Below are positions 46,999 through 56,215 of a stretch of 64,000 bases of DNA, piece after piece. Below the pieces are notes generated by a model that searched no databases, was not told where the DNA came from, and saw only the letters and a program-made list of their open reading frames with translations. The DNA is taken from NCBI GenBank assembly GCA_002361335.1, contig DESS01000295.1, positions 10,454-74,453 of the forward strand, read 5' to 3'. Every line of letters begins with the position of its first letter. Positions within the stretch are counted from its first letter, which is position 1. The translations under genes and the position numbers were made by a program. This DNA comes from Richelia sp. UBA3308 (GTDB taxonomy: Bacteria > Cyanobacteriota > Cyanobacteriia > Cyanobacteriales > Nostocaceae).

Positions 46999-48540
46999 TT
47001 ACTCCTCCATATCATCCATCTCCAAATCTTCATCCGTAAGAGTTTGATGGGGAATCGCCGCAATAATCGCGTCTATCACCTTGGCAACAGGTAAAATTTC
47101 AATATCTAACTCGGGAAACTTCTGTCCTTTAGGAACGATCGCCCTTTGAAAACCTAACTTCGCTGCTTCTTTCAACCTTAATTCCATTTGGGATACCGAT
47201 CGCACTTGTCCCCCTAAACCGACTTCACCAATTAATACGGTACCTGAATCTACAATTCTGTCTCGGAAACTAGCAACGATCGCGATCGCCACTCCTAAAT
47301 CAACCGCTGGCTCTTCTACATTTAAACCCCCTGCCGAAGCAACATAAGAATCCAACTTCGACATGGGAATCCCGACTCGTTTTTCCAATACCGCCAAAAT
47401 TTGTACCAGACGATTGTAATCTACTCCCGTTGTAGAACGACGGGGAGAAGAATAACTTGTGGGACTAACCAAAGCTTGTAATTCCACAACAATAGGACGA
47501 GTACCTTCGCAAGCTACCACAATCGCAGTACCTGGTGCAGGGTCATCGCGACTACCTAAAAATAATTCGCTAGGGTTGGGAACTTCCCTTAAACCGTGGG
47601 TTACCATTTCAAAAATACCAATTTCATGGGTAGCGCCAAAACGGTTTTTAACAGTTCTTAATAATCTATGGGAAGCAAACCGATCTCCTTCAAAATACAA
47701 TACCGTATCAACCAAATGTTCCAGAACTTTAGGACCGGCGATCGCCCCTTCTTTAGTGACATGTCCTACAATTAACATCGTAATATCTTCATGCTTCGCC
47801 ACTTTCATTAAAGCCGCAGTACATTCACGTACCTGCGCTACGGAACCGGGAGCAGAAGTTAACGCCGGGAAAAATACCGTTTGGATACTATCAATCACCG
47901 CTAAATTTGGTCTGAGAGATTCAATTTCTTTTAAAATCTCTTCTAAATCGGTTTCCGGTAATATATATAAATTACAATCAACATGGGCAGATTTGGCATT
48001 TGTTTCACCTTCTTGAGTATCTTCTGCTACAGGAACTGTGCCATTACCGTTACCTTCTTCATGTTGTTGTTGAGCAACACCCAAACGCGAACCGCGTAAT
48101 TTAACTTGTTGTCCGGATTCTTCCCCCGAAATATAAAGAATGCGATATCTTTGAGCTAATTGATTTGATACTTGCAATAATAAAGTAGATTTACCGATAC
48201 CGGGATCGCCACCAATTAACACCATAGAACCCGGAACCACCCCACCACCTAAAACTCGGTCTAATTCTCCATAACCAGAACTCCAACGTTCAACTTGGCG
48301 ATCGCTAATTTGGTCTAATCTTAAAGAAGCTCGTGGCTTAGCTGGTTTATTAGCAGTTTTCTTTTTACTCATTTGAGAGTGCCAAGCACCGACACCCCGA
48401 GAAGGTATGTCAGTAGAGGATTGTACGGCAATTTCCTCTTCCAAAGAATTATAGGTCCCGCAAGCAGGACACTTACCAAACCATTGAGGACTTTCGGCAC
48501 CACACTCAGAGCAAACGTAATAAGTTTTTGGCTTCGGCAT
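46999..48540 (-). CDS. radA: DNA repair protein RadA
   Basis: RecA-like ATPase that drives branch migration during recombinational repair. 513 residues: a zinc finger with C10, C13, C24 and C27 (CSEC and CPAC); Walker A GDPGIGKST at 111-119; the RadA-specific KNRFG motif in LLRTVKNRFGATHEIGIF; and a C-terminal Lon-like domain (GLNVEEPAVDLGVAIAI, GEVGLGGQVRSVSQMELRL). A polar insertion of about 30 residues follows the Walker B-side strand (HEEGNGNGTVPVAEDTQEG), a length variant typical of cyanobacteria. The gene's stop lies inside a heptamer array. Divergent from rpaB. Confidence 0.96.
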   Translation of the reverse strand: MPKPKTYYVCSECGAESPQWFGKCPACGTYNSLEEEIAVQSSTDIPSRGVGAWHSQMSKKKTANKPAKPRASLRLDQISDRQVERWSSGYGELDRVLGGGVVPGSMVLIGGDPGIGKSTLLLQVSNQLAQRYRILYISGEESGQQVKLRGSRLGVAQQQHEEGNGNGTVPVAEDTQEGETNAKSAHVDCNLYILPETDLEEILKEIESLRPNLAVIDSIQTVFFPALTSAPGSVAQVRECTAALMKVAKHEDITMLIVGHVTKEGAIAGPKVLEHLVDTVLYFEGDRFASHRLLRTVKNRFGATHEIGIFEMVTHGLREVPNPSELFLGSRDDPAPGTAIVVACEGTRPIVVELQALVSPTSYSSPRRSTTGVDYNRLVQILAVLEKRVGIPMSKLDSYVASAGGLNVEEPAVDLGVAIAIVASFRDRIVDSGTVLIGEVGLGGQVRSVSQMELRLKEAAKLGFQRAIVPKGQKFPELDIEILPVAKVIDAIIAAIPHQTLTDEDLEMDDMEE

Positions 48541-48720
48541 TCTTAATAGAGATAAAATAATCTTAAATAATCTTTATTATCTTTTCAGTTTTTTACCTAA
48601 CAAAAATCGAATAATAGTAATAGTTGTAGGTTTTTACGAGTGAATAATTGGAATGATATCTTAATAAGATGGTATTAAAAATTAATCTTGAAAAATTTTA
48701 GTTAAGGAGCGTTGAGAAAC

Positions 48721-49449
48721 TTGGAGAGTCATAAAGAAAAAATCCTAGTGGTAGACGACGAAGCCAGCATTCGCCGGATTTTAGAAACGCGCCTTTCAAT
48801 GATTGGCTACGATGTAGTCACGGCTGGGGATGGGGAAGAAGCTTTGGATACCTTTCGTAAAGCAATTCCTGACTTAGTAGTTTTAGATGTAATGATGCCG
48901 AAGCTAGACGGCTATGGTGTCTGTCAAGAATTACGTAAGGAATCCGATGTTCCAATTATTATGCTAACAGCTTTGGGAGATGTCGCAGACAGAATTACCG
49001 GGTTAGAACTGGGTGCTGATGACTACGTAGTCAAACCATTTTCCCCCAAAGAATTAGAAGCTCGCATTCGTTCAGTATTACGACGAGTAGACAAAACCAG
49101 CGCTTCTGGAATACCCAGTTCAGGAGTAATCCACGTAAGTACCATTAAAATCGACACAAACAAACGTCAAGTTTACAAAGGTGATGAACGGATTCGATTA
49201 ACAGGAATGGAATTCAACCTGCTAGAGCTCCTAGTAAGTCGTTCAGGAGAAGCTTTTTCCCGTTCAGAAATTTTACAAGAAGTGTGGGGATATACACCAG
49301 AACGTCATGTAGACACCCGTGTAGTAGATGTACATATTTCCCGTTTGCGAGCAAAATTAGAAGATGACCCTTCAAATCCAGAGTTAATTCTTACCGCCAG
49401 AGGAACGGGATATTTGTTTCAACGCATAATCGAACCAGGGGAGGAATAA
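48721..49449 (+). CDS. rpaB: response regulator RpaB (OmpR family)
   Basis: Essential cyanobacterial regulator that binds HLR1 sites of photosystem and high-light genes and is controlled by the kinase NblS. Receiver domain: VDDE near 11-14, phospho-acceptor D56 (LVVLDVMMP), and K in VVKPFSP. The winged-helix domain reads TGMEFNLLELLVSR and RHVDTRVVDVHISRLR. The text is nearly that of other cyanobacterial RpaB proteins. The frame allows TTG at 48712, but AAGGAG at 48704-48709 is one base from it; the next TTG at 48721 has proper spacing and gives MESHKEKILVVDDE, the usual N-terminus. nblS is not in the window. Confidence 0.95.
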   Translation: MESHKEKILVVDDEASIRRILETRLSMIGYDVVTAGDGEEALDTFRKAIPDLVVLDVMMPKLDGYGVCQELRKESDVPIIMLTALGDVADRITGLELGADDYVVKPFSPKELEARIRSVLRRVDKTSASGIPSSGVIHVSTIKIDTNKRQVYKGDERIRLTGMEFNLLELLVSRSGEAFSRSEILQEVWGYTPERHVDTRVVDVHISRLRAKLEDDPSNPELILTARGTGYLFQRIIEPGEE

Positions 49450-49617
49450 GAATAGTTAGGAGTTACTAGTTCCGGAGTGAGGAGTGAGGAATTAGATTTA
49501 ATACCATACTTTTGTGTGAAGCTTTGAGTTATGTGAAAATCTAAAAATCCCACACAAGCAATTAAAACAATATCTCTTCAGGAGCATAACTCATAACTCA
49601 TAACAGGCATTAGAAGC

Positions 49618-50265
49618 ATGGCTAATCCAGATCCCAATCGCGTTTTGAGGCGTCTACCTATCGTTGTGGGTGGGCTAGGCGCTGTACTTTTGTTAATCAA
49701 CCGCTTGCAATCGCCACAATTAACTGATTCTCAAGCTCGTGCTGATGTACTTGGTGTAATTTTAAGCGCTGTTTTGATACTAACGGGTTTAATTTGGCAG
49801 CAGATACAACCGCGAACCCCTGATAGCGTCAAATTAATCGGCGAAGAAGGTTTTTTTCTCGCGCCAGATTTACCTGAAGCCACAAAAACAGAATTAGCTT
49901 GGGCATCTCACTTATTATTGACGAATACAGTAACTAGTTGCGTAGTAGTTTACTATCAAGGCAAAGTTTTATTGCGTCGCGGAATTTTAGGAGAAAATTC
50001 TTCTGTTACACCAGGAGCAATATTAAAACGAGTTTTAGAAAAGTATAAGCCAGTTTATTTAGTAGATTTAAAAGTGTATCCCGGAAGAGTTGAATTTGAT
50101 TATTTACCGAGTAATACTCAAGGTGTAATTTGTCAACCAATTGGTCAAGAAGGAGCTTTAATTTTAGGAGCACATGCTCCACGCAGTTATACCAAACAAG
50201 ATGAAAATTGGATTGCTGGAATTGCCGATAAATTAGCTGTTACTTTGAAGATGGGAATAGGTTAA
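49618..50265 (+). CDS. CCB4-like cofactor assembly protein of complex C
   Basis: Homologue of plant CCB4, which helps attach haem ci covalently to cytochrome b6 of the b6f complex in the thylakoid membrane. 215 residues. Two membrane helices near 13-30 and 44-60 (IVVGGLGAVLLLI, VLGVILSAVLILTGLIW) are followed by a soluble domain with LAWASHLLLTNTVTSCVVVYY, VICQPIGQEGALILGAHAPR and a terminal helix KQDENWIAGIADKLA. The ATG is preceded by weak AGGCATTAGAAGC. It lies in the same direction as rpaB, 168 bp downstream, but likely on its own promoter. Confidence 0.85.
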   Translation: MANPDPNRVLRRLPIVVGGLGAVLLLINRLQSPQLTDSQARADVLGVILSAVLILTGLIWQQIQPRTPDSVKLIGEEGFFLAPDLPEATKTELAWASHLLLTNTVTSCVVVYYQGKVLLRRGILGENSSVTPGAILKRVLEKYKPVYLVDLKVYPGRVEFDYLPSNTQGVICQPIGQEGALILGAHAPRSYTKQDENWIAGIADKLAVTLKMGIG

Positions 50266-50506
50266 AGGTCTGCATGGTAAAGGTTAAAGGTAATATATTT
50301 ACAAACTTTAAATTCCTAACTGCTGCCCTCCTAATTCACAATCACTAACAATTAACTACGTTCTAGCTAACTCCTATAAATACTTAGGCAAAATTAATAG
50401 TATATTGTCCTAAGGGACGAAGGTTCAGCAATCCCAAGAACTTGAAGCTTTCAGAATGCAAAATTAATTTTGTAGGACAACTTACTTAAATTAATAATTA
50501 AAAAAT

Positions 50507-51028
50507 ATGCAAATTACTTACTGGTTACTGATTGCGTTAATGCTTGTGGGTGTGATTGGCGCTGTAATTCCTGGAGTTCCGGGAACAAGTTTGATTTTAG
50601 TTGCGATTATTATTTGGGGATTTTTTCAAGGTTCCTTGACGATGATTGAGGTACCTTTGATTGTTACCGGAGTCATTTTGCTACTAAGTATGGTAATTGA
50701 TTTTTTTGCTGCATACTGGGGAGCCAAAAAAGCTGGTGCTAGCAAATGGGGACAAATTGGGGCGATGGTTGGTTTCGTAGTAGCATTTCTTGGATTATTA
50801 CCACCTTTTTTAATTATTGGTGGCCCGTTGATCGGAATTTTTATTGGACCACTTTTAGGAGCTATTATTGGTGAATTCATTTATCGACGGAATTTAGTAA
50901 TAGCAATTAAAGCAGGTTTGGGAATTGTTGTAGGTAGTTTGATTGGAAATATCATCCAGGCTTTTTTAGCTCTAGCAGCAGTTATAGTTTTTGTTTTGAC
51001 AACTTGGTCCCAGGTATTTATAAGTTAA
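50507..51028 (+). CDS. DUF456 family membrane protein
   Basis: Small polytopic membrane protein of unknown function, 173 residues. The DUF456 pattern is visible: GVIGAVIPGVPGTSLILVA at the N-terminus, a central GAKKAGASKWGQIGAMVG loop, and PLIGIFIGPLLGAIIGEFIY. Glycine-rich helices resemble glycine-zipper segments. A terminator-like hairpin is 35 bp after the stop. The 241-bp gap before it holds a repeat (AATACTTAGGCAAAATTAAT at 50383-50402) shared with 30373-30393. Confidence 0.88.
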   Translation: MQITYWLLIALMLVGVIGAVIPGVPGTSLILVAIIIWGFFQGSLTMIEVPLIVTGVILLLSMVIDFFAAYWGAKKAGASKWGQIGAMVGFVVAFLGLLPPFLIIGGPLIGIFIGPLLGAIIGEFIYRRNLVIAIKAGLGIVVGSLIGNIIQAFLALAAVIVFVLTTWSQVFIS

Positions 51029-51063
51029 TATTTTATCTTAATTAACATTCCATAATAATTGAA

Positions 51064-51087
51064 AAACCCGGTTTTTTAGCCGGGTTT
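51064..51087 (+). terminator. rho-independent-like terminator after DUF456 gene
   Basis: Perfect 8-bp arms AAACCCGG/CCGGGTTT with loop TTTTTTAG. Confidence 0.8.
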
Positions 51088-51249
51088 CTGTAAAAAGACA
51101 AATTATTACAATTTAGTACAATTGGTATTTAGTTGGAATTAGATGCACTCACCACAGTTACCATGGGAGTGTATCTTAAACATTATTGTAGATAGGGTAT
51201 TAAAAGAAGCTGTTAAAAAGCATTTAATATGGTTTTTTGGAAAAAGAAC

Positions 51250-52020
51250 CTACTTCTTAAACTTTTGACGCTTCTTCACACCGAACATACCAGCCACCGC
51301 TAAAGCACCAAGGCTGAAGGTTGTTGTGGGTTCGGGTACAGATTTAATCCCTGACAAGATTACACCATCACCAGTACTAAAGCCATTAGCTTGTGGCTCA
51401 CCTAATTGTAGGACAAAAGAACTTACGTTTGTTAAGGTCAATGTTTGGGTCTCACCATCTGCTCCTGCGTCTAAGAGCATATTTTCGACTTTCTGTCCGT
51501 TAACTTCCAAAATACCACTGAAGCCAGACGATTCTACATCAAATAAATCTAATACAATTTTGTCATATTCTGTGTCGAAGTCAAACTGGAACCTACCGAT
51601 CTCTAAATTTCCGTTTTCTTCAGCAATGTAACTTCCATCTGCTTGTTCTCTGTAAGCTACACTACGGAACCAATACTCACCATCTGTTTCATTCGTTCCT
51701 GCATCTGTAGTAGAAAACTTAATACCGGAACTATGATCGTTACTAGTTTGTTTCGTATCTACAAATAGTCTGCTGAGTCCATACTGTGGATCTTTATCAT
51801 CTTTGTCGTAGTCTAAACTGGTAACTGAAAAACCATTTATTGAAGTGTCAATACAGTTGTCAGCTATACATTCGTAATCTTCGCCGTTAAATTCTGTATT
51901 TTCTAGTAAAATTTCACCTTCTTCTTGAGGTATAAAGGTACCAGCATGAGCTGCAGGTGCACCAGCAACCAATCCTAAACCTAAACCACAAATTGCAGCA
52001 ATAGCCTTAAATTTTCCCAT
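51250..52020 (-). CDS. LEVG-type PEP-CTERM protein, paralogue 1
   Basis: Exported protein of 256 residues and unknown function. Signal peptide 1-26 (AAICGLGLGLVAGAPAAHA, cut before GTF). The mature part has EEGEILLENTEF, a C...C pair (ECIADNCIDT), YGLSRLFVDTK, then LEIGRFQFDFDTEYDKIVLDLFDVE, which is the LEVG-family motif, and STGDGVIL. The tail VPEPTTTF, hydrophobic helix and KKRQKFKK is a PEP-CTERM sorting signal for exosortase. An AGAAGG Shine-Dalgarno precedes the ATG. Same layout as the next gene at 52669-53439, about 650 bp upstream, so a tandem duplication that has diverged. Confidence 0.9.
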   Translation of the reverse strand: MGKFKAIAAICGLGLGLVAGAPAAHAGTFIPQEEGEILLENTEFNGEDYECIADNCIDTSINGFSVTSLDYDKDDKDPQYGLSRLFVDTKQTSNDHSSGIKFSTTDAGTNETDGEYWFRSVAYREQADGSYIAEENGNLEIGRFQFDFDTEYDKIVLDLFDVESSGFSGILEVNGQKVENMLLDAGADGETQTLTLTNVSSFVLQLGEPQANGFSTGDGVILSGIKSVPEPTTTFSLGALAVAGMFGVKKRQKFKK

Positions 52021-52352
52021 GATTTGCCTTCTTCTCTTTATTCAAGTGAGGCGGTAATGAATTTGTTTTGTCCGCCTCCAATTACTCACTAAGTTAATAG
52101 ACTAACTTGCAAAAATGTAAGTCCTTGCGAACATAATTAACCCAAACTTTATTTTGAGATAAAAACAGAATATTATTCCGAAAAATTGCGATATTTCGGG
52201 TGTAACTAATTATTGACAGTCAATTTGTATTTATTATTTACACCGAAGAAACACTCTTATTTCTTGCTTTTTAAACCTTCAACTTCAAATTAATCAACAG
52301 CTTTTCGGTAATAACTAGGATATTTAAGCCTTAATCCTTAAATTTTTCAGAC

Positions 52353-52410
52353 AAAAAATTGAGTAGACAGATAATTTAACACAGAAAGGTTAGATTATCT
52401 ATCTACTCAA
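52353..52410 (-). terminator. terminator-like hairpin behind LEVG paralogue 2
   Basis: Arms TTGAGTAGACAGATAAT (52359-52375) and ATTATCTATCTACTCAA (52394-52410) pair at 16 of 17 positions. On the minus strand they are followed by a T-run. It lies 260 bp after the gene. Confidence 0.6.
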
Positions 52411-52439
52411 TGAAGATTTAAAGTGAAAGGAAATTTTTT

Positions 52440-52564
52440 AGGACTTAGCAAAAAGGCAGATTTTTGCTGTAGGTGTAGGGTGTGTAGTCTGAAAAACTTG
52501 AACCTAGTAATAAGGGAATGAGAATACGGCACCAACAACCAATTGTCACAATATCGTAAGTCCT
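52440..52564. mobile_element. 125-bp MITE-like element with AGGACTTA ends
   Basis: Terminal inverted repeats AGGACTTA (52440-52447) and TAAGTCCT (52557-52564) bound a non-coding 125-bp unit. The interior (GTAGGGTGTGTAG, AACCTAGTAATAAGG, GGCACCAAC, ATTGTCACAATAT) matches, in reverse, the element at 14153-14287, and in part 46173-46210. No transposase inside. Confidence 0.75.
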
Positions 52565-52668
52565 GTTTTTATAATCTCGATGTGTATATCCTCATAATAT
52601 ACTGACTAATATTCAAATTAATTTAGTGATGAAATGCGATCCTTTAAGGGAATAAGTAAGCCTAAGCA

Positions 52669-53439
52669 CTATTTGGATTTAAGCTTTTGTGAAGCTGTTT
52701 TGCGGCGCTTGAGTGTAAGCATTCCAGCTACACCTAGAACGCTCAAGCCTATACTGGTTTGTGACTCCGGTACGCTGACTTTTAAGTTAACACCATCACC
52801 AGTATTGAATTTGCTGCTGTGGACGTTACCCAATTGGACTACAAAGCTTTTTACATCTTTCAAAACTAAGGTTTGGATGTTGCCGTCTTCTCTCCCTTCT
52901 AATAGGAAATCGTCGGTATTGGTACTATTACCGTTGACTTGTTCAATAATGCCTGTAATATCACTATCCTCTACATCAAAGAAGGCTAGTCTTACTTCAT
53001 TGGCAGTTTTACCTAAAAAGTCGAACTCGAACCTACCAACTTCTAAATTTCCTCCTTCAACAGCTTCACCATCTTGGAAGGCTGCTGGGCGTAACCAAAA
53101 TTTTCCAAACTCTGGATTTGTTCCTCCGTCTTCATCCCCGAATGTAATTGAATCGATTCCAATTCCATAAGTATTTTTAGTAGTTCTGTCATCAACAAAC
53201 AAGCGGCTTAAATCAAAGTTTTCGTCGTATTCTAAACTCTCAACTGTGTAACCAAATTCCTGCTGGGTTGTATCAATACACTGGTTATCATCTAAACAAC
53301 CAAGATTAGTAGTTTCGATTTCTCCCTCTTGTGTAGGAACTAATGAAACTGCTTGTGCTTGTGAGATAGATCCGGTAGCAATACCTAAACCAAGAGTGGA
53401 AACTGCGATTGTTTTTACTAACTTATTGAAGTTTTTCAT
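52669..53439 (-). CDS. LEVG-type PEP-CTERM protein, paralogue 2
   Basis: Exported protein of 256 residues from ATG 53439, which has GGAG at 53449-53452; the frame opens at TTG 53454 but that codon lies at the Shine-Dalgarno itself. Signal peptide about 1-31 (TIAVSTLGLGIATGSISQAQA). The mature part mirrors paralogue 1: TQEGEIETTNLGC, CLDDNQCIDTT, FDLSRLFVDDRTT, then NLEVGRFEFDFLGKTANEVR and FFDVEDSDITGI, then NTGDGVNLKV. The sorting tail is VPESQTSIGLSVLGV plus KRRKTASQKLKSK, with PES in place of PEP. Function unknown. Confidence 0.88.
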   Translation of the reverse strand: MKNFNKLVKTIAVSTLGLGIATGSISQAQAVSLVPTQEGEIETTNLGCLDDNQCIDTTQQEFGYTVESLEYDENFDLSRLFVDDRTTKNTYGIGIDSITFGDEDGGTNPEFGKFWLRPAAFQDGEAVEGGNLEVGRFEFDFLGKTANEVRLAFFDVEDSDITGIIEQVNGNSTNTDDFLLEGREDGNIQTLVLKDVKSFVVQLGNVHSSKFNTGDGVNLKVSVPESQTSIGLSVLGVAGMLTLKRRKTASQKLKSK

Positions 53440-54313
53440 CGTTCTTTTCTCCAAAAATACTGATTTTTTTTAAACTACTTAGTAGATACTGAATTTATGT
53501 GTTTTTTCGTATCCATGTCTGTATAGTATTTCTGTCTATGTGAATATGTCATCCCTTACCTCTAAGATTTATGACAACTTTATCTGATGAGTAAATTTAG
53601 GTAAATTACGTAAAAATGCATAGATTTTTCATACATCGAATTGCGTATTTGTTGCCATCAAAATAGCTCTCCACAAGGTTAGTTTGAGGGTATCTCGCTT
53701 AAATGAACATCCCTGACCGTGGGAATCTACCTCCCGACAGATGACATTTACAGTATATGGTTTTAATAATGCATCAAATGATGTTGAATCCAGCGATTTG
53801 ATTGCAATGGTGCTATGGATCGTTTATTATCAGCACTTAAGTAGATGGGCAGAAAAAAACAAGCTATGTAACAGAATCTAAAATAATCGAAACCCCTGGG
53901 ATTGCTTCACTTCGCACTTAGGGGCATTCACAATCACATAGTTATAAATTTTTTCGCCTACCTACTTACGCAAGGGAGATTTACCGTTGGTGACTTCTAG
54001 GGAAGCAATCCCAGAGTTTTTGCAGTCTTGGGAGCCTTTCCCATAGGACATATACTTAGCTATCCCTCGTAATCAGGTAATTACCTTGCTTTTGCCTAAG
54101 TCCTATAGTTGATAAATTTAGCGCTGGTATAGTCGTCTACTTGGATTTTTCTGAGTAACTCTATTTAATATTAATGTTGTTACTGATGGATAATAAGAAA
54201 AAATACTAAAAAAGAAAATTCTTCAGATAAGCAAATTCATAGGCAATATACAATCAAACTAAATAATTTTTGCAACAAAGTAAATACCTTATTTGAGTAG
54301 CGATCTATCAAAG
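53440..54313. other. 0.87-kb intergenic region with many repeat fragments
   Basis: No gene. Fragments: GAACATCCCTGACCGTGG (53705), a diverged TAAGTAGATGGGCAGAAAAA repeat (53838-53880), GGGATTGCTTCACTTCG (53899), CCTACCTACTTACGCAAG (53959), AAGCAATCCCAGAG (54002) and TTGCCTAAGTCCTATAG (54092). The promoter for the gene at 54314 must lie at its right end. Confidence 0.55.
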
Positions 54314-55948
54314 ATGAGATTTAGCAGACGTGTGCTTGTAGTTGAAGACGATGTGAAATTCTGGGAATCACGAATTCCTGCACTACTTCCCGATATTGAC
54401 TGGCAAGTTAAATTTGCTGCTACTGTTGAGCAGGCAGAGCAAATATTCCGAGAGCAGTGGGATTTCGATCTGCTAATTGTAGATTATCAGCTTGGTTCAA
54501 GAACAGGGCAGGAGTTTCTAGAGTTCGCCAGAAAAATTGATCGAAATATCCCCATATTACTATTCTCAGATCAACGATTCGGGAACACCTTTGATATTAG
54601 GGACATAGACACTTATAAAACACTTCCTTTCATTGATAAAAGTGATTGTCTTACCTTACCCGAGAAAACCGCTGCAAAAATCAAAGAGTCATATGAAAAA
54701 TATATGGTAATGATGTGTACTCCGCAGATCCAGAGCGAATATGGTCAGTTGCGGACAGTTTTGGTACACACGCCATCTGATGAAATAGATTATATTGAGC
54801 CAAACGATCCTTGGTATTTGATTGATTCTCGTCCTGCTCTGCATCTAGCACAGCAACAGCACATTGGTTTAATTCGAGCAATCAAAGAAAATAGCTTGCG
54901 TCCAATTGTCTTGGATATTGGACTTTTGTTGTATGATGTAATTAAATCTCTTCAAGGTGAAGTACTGCGACAGGTAGTAGAAAATATTCTATTCGATCGC
55001 GAATTTCAGACCTTAACAAACCGTTTCGCTAAACACAATCTTGAATTAAGCCCCTTGTTACGAGTTCATGTTGAAGAAATTTGCAGTAGCGATCCTAAAA
55101 CAATCACGAATAAGTTGATGTGCGGATTGAATATTGCTGATTTCCTTGGTAAGGATGCAGAACATCCGATGCGAAAACAGCGAGACTGGCAAATTGTTGC
55201 ACCGGTTGCCAATTTGTATTTTATGCGCGACCCTGGTTTTGTACTAGGAGAATCACTGGTTCTATCGAGAATGTATTGGCCAGTGAGACGGCGGGAACCG
55301 TCAATTCTTCGCACGGTGATTAATTATCATCCATTTATGAAGAATGTTAAATCTCAAGCGATTGACTGGGATTTAAATTCAGGAGAAGAATTTTTTATTG
55401 AGGGGGGAGATGTAATGGTAATTGCTCCCAATAATTTTGCGATCGCTTTGAGTGAGCGAACTAGTCGGCAGGCTGTGAGAAGAGTGGCGGCCGAATTACT
55501 TGACAGAGGAGCAGAACGGGTTTTTCAACCAACTATTCCTGTTAAACGTGCTTTCATCCACTTGGATACTGTTTGCTCTGTTGTCGGTACCGATCACGTT
55601 GTGGTTCATTCCGAAGCAGTCAGCGCCTATGCGGATACTCTCTGTTGGAATGATAAAACCTTTAAATCTGGGGATGAACCGGAGTCTCTGAAGATGGATT
55701 TTATCAGTGTTCTTCACAATCAATTCAACAAAAATATTATTGAAATTAGCGATCCTTCCGAACAATTCGATGATGCAGTAAATGTTTTCACGATCAATCC
55801 TCATACAGCAGTTACTTATGACCGGAATCCAAAAGCCAACAAGGCTTTAAGGGAAAACGGAATTCATGTCGTAGAGTTTTCCGGTTCAGATTTAGTAGTT
55901 GGGCGTGGCGGAGCCAGATGTATGACTATGCCTATTCGCCGAGATTAG
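54293..55948 (+). CDS. receiver domain fused to arginine deiminase
   Basis: 551 residues from TTG 54293; ATG 54314 (MRFSRRVLVVEDD) is the more likely start. Residues 10-135 are a response-regulator receiver: acidic pocket VVEDD, phospho-acceptor D64 in LIVDYQLG, S92 and K116 (FIDKSD). Residues about 145-551 are an arginine deiminase of normal length (about 407 residues): FMRDP at 310-314, EGGD at 370-373, HLDT at 423-426, and nucleophile C543 in RGGARCMTMP. It should convert arginine to citrulline and ammonia in the cytosol. Phosphorylation of the receiver would give signal control of arginine breakdown, which is inferred. No kinase is adjacent. All catalytic motifs are intact, so it is probably active. 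Confidence 0.9.
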   Translation: MSSDLSKMRFSRRVLVVEDDVKFWESRIPALLPDIDWQVKFAATVEQAEQIFREQWDFDLLIVDYQLGSRTGQEFLEFARKIDRNIPILLFSDQRFGNTFDIRDIDTYKTLPFIDKSDCLTLPEKTAAKIKESYEKYMVMMCTPQIQSEYGQLRTVLVHTPSDEIDYIEPNDPWYLIDSRPALHLAQQQHIGLIRAIKENSLRPIVLDIGLLLYDVIKSLQGEVLRQVVENILFDREFQTLTNRFAKHNLELSPLLRVHVEEICSSDPKTITNKLMCGLNIADFLGKDAEHPMRKQRDWQIVAPVANLYFMRDPGFVLGESLVLSRMYWPVRRREPSILRTVINYHPFMKNVKSQAIDWDLNSGEEFFIEGGDVMVIAPNNFAIALSERTSRQAVRRVAAELLDRGAERVFQPTIPVKRAFIHLDTVCSVVGTDHVVVHSEAVSAYADTLCWNDKTFKSGDEPESLKMDFISVLHNQFNKNIIEISDPSEQFDDAVNVFTINPHTAVTYDRNPKANKALRENGIHVVEFSGSDLVVGRGGARCMTMPIRRD

Positions 55949-56215
55949 AGTGGCAGCAACGCGATGCAGGTGAAATCAACCAGTTTTATCGCCATAGGCG
56001 CTTGGCGCGTCGGCGAAGCCTATCGCTAACAACAAACATCAGTAATAAAAATACAAATCATACATATTATTAAAGTAATAATACTGTGACTGTGTGAGAC
56101 AAGAGATGTGTGCCGCTTTGCGGCACACATCTCTTAGTTATAGATATAAAGTCAGCAAAAAATACCTTGGCGGAAGGGTGCTGATAATTACATAATACCT
56201 ATTTTTTAGTACTAA
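55949..56215. other. spacer with perfect hairpin
   Basis: Includes GCCATAGGCG / GCGAAGCCTATCGC repeats (55991-56027) and the strong hairpin at 56101-56135. No gene. Confidence 0.5.
56101..56135. terminator. 15-bp perfect hairpin between convergent genes
   Basis: Arms AAGAGATGTGTGCCG and CGGCACACATCTCTT with loop CTTTG. It lies between the ends of the receiver-deiminase and TetR genes, where a bidirectional terminator is expected, but there is no T-run. Confidence 0.55.

Larger units (their letters stand above)
52021..52668. other. spacer between PEP-CTERM paralogues
   Basis: Holds a terminator-like hairpin (52353-52410) and a complete MITE-like element (52440-52564). No gene. Confidence 0.65.
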
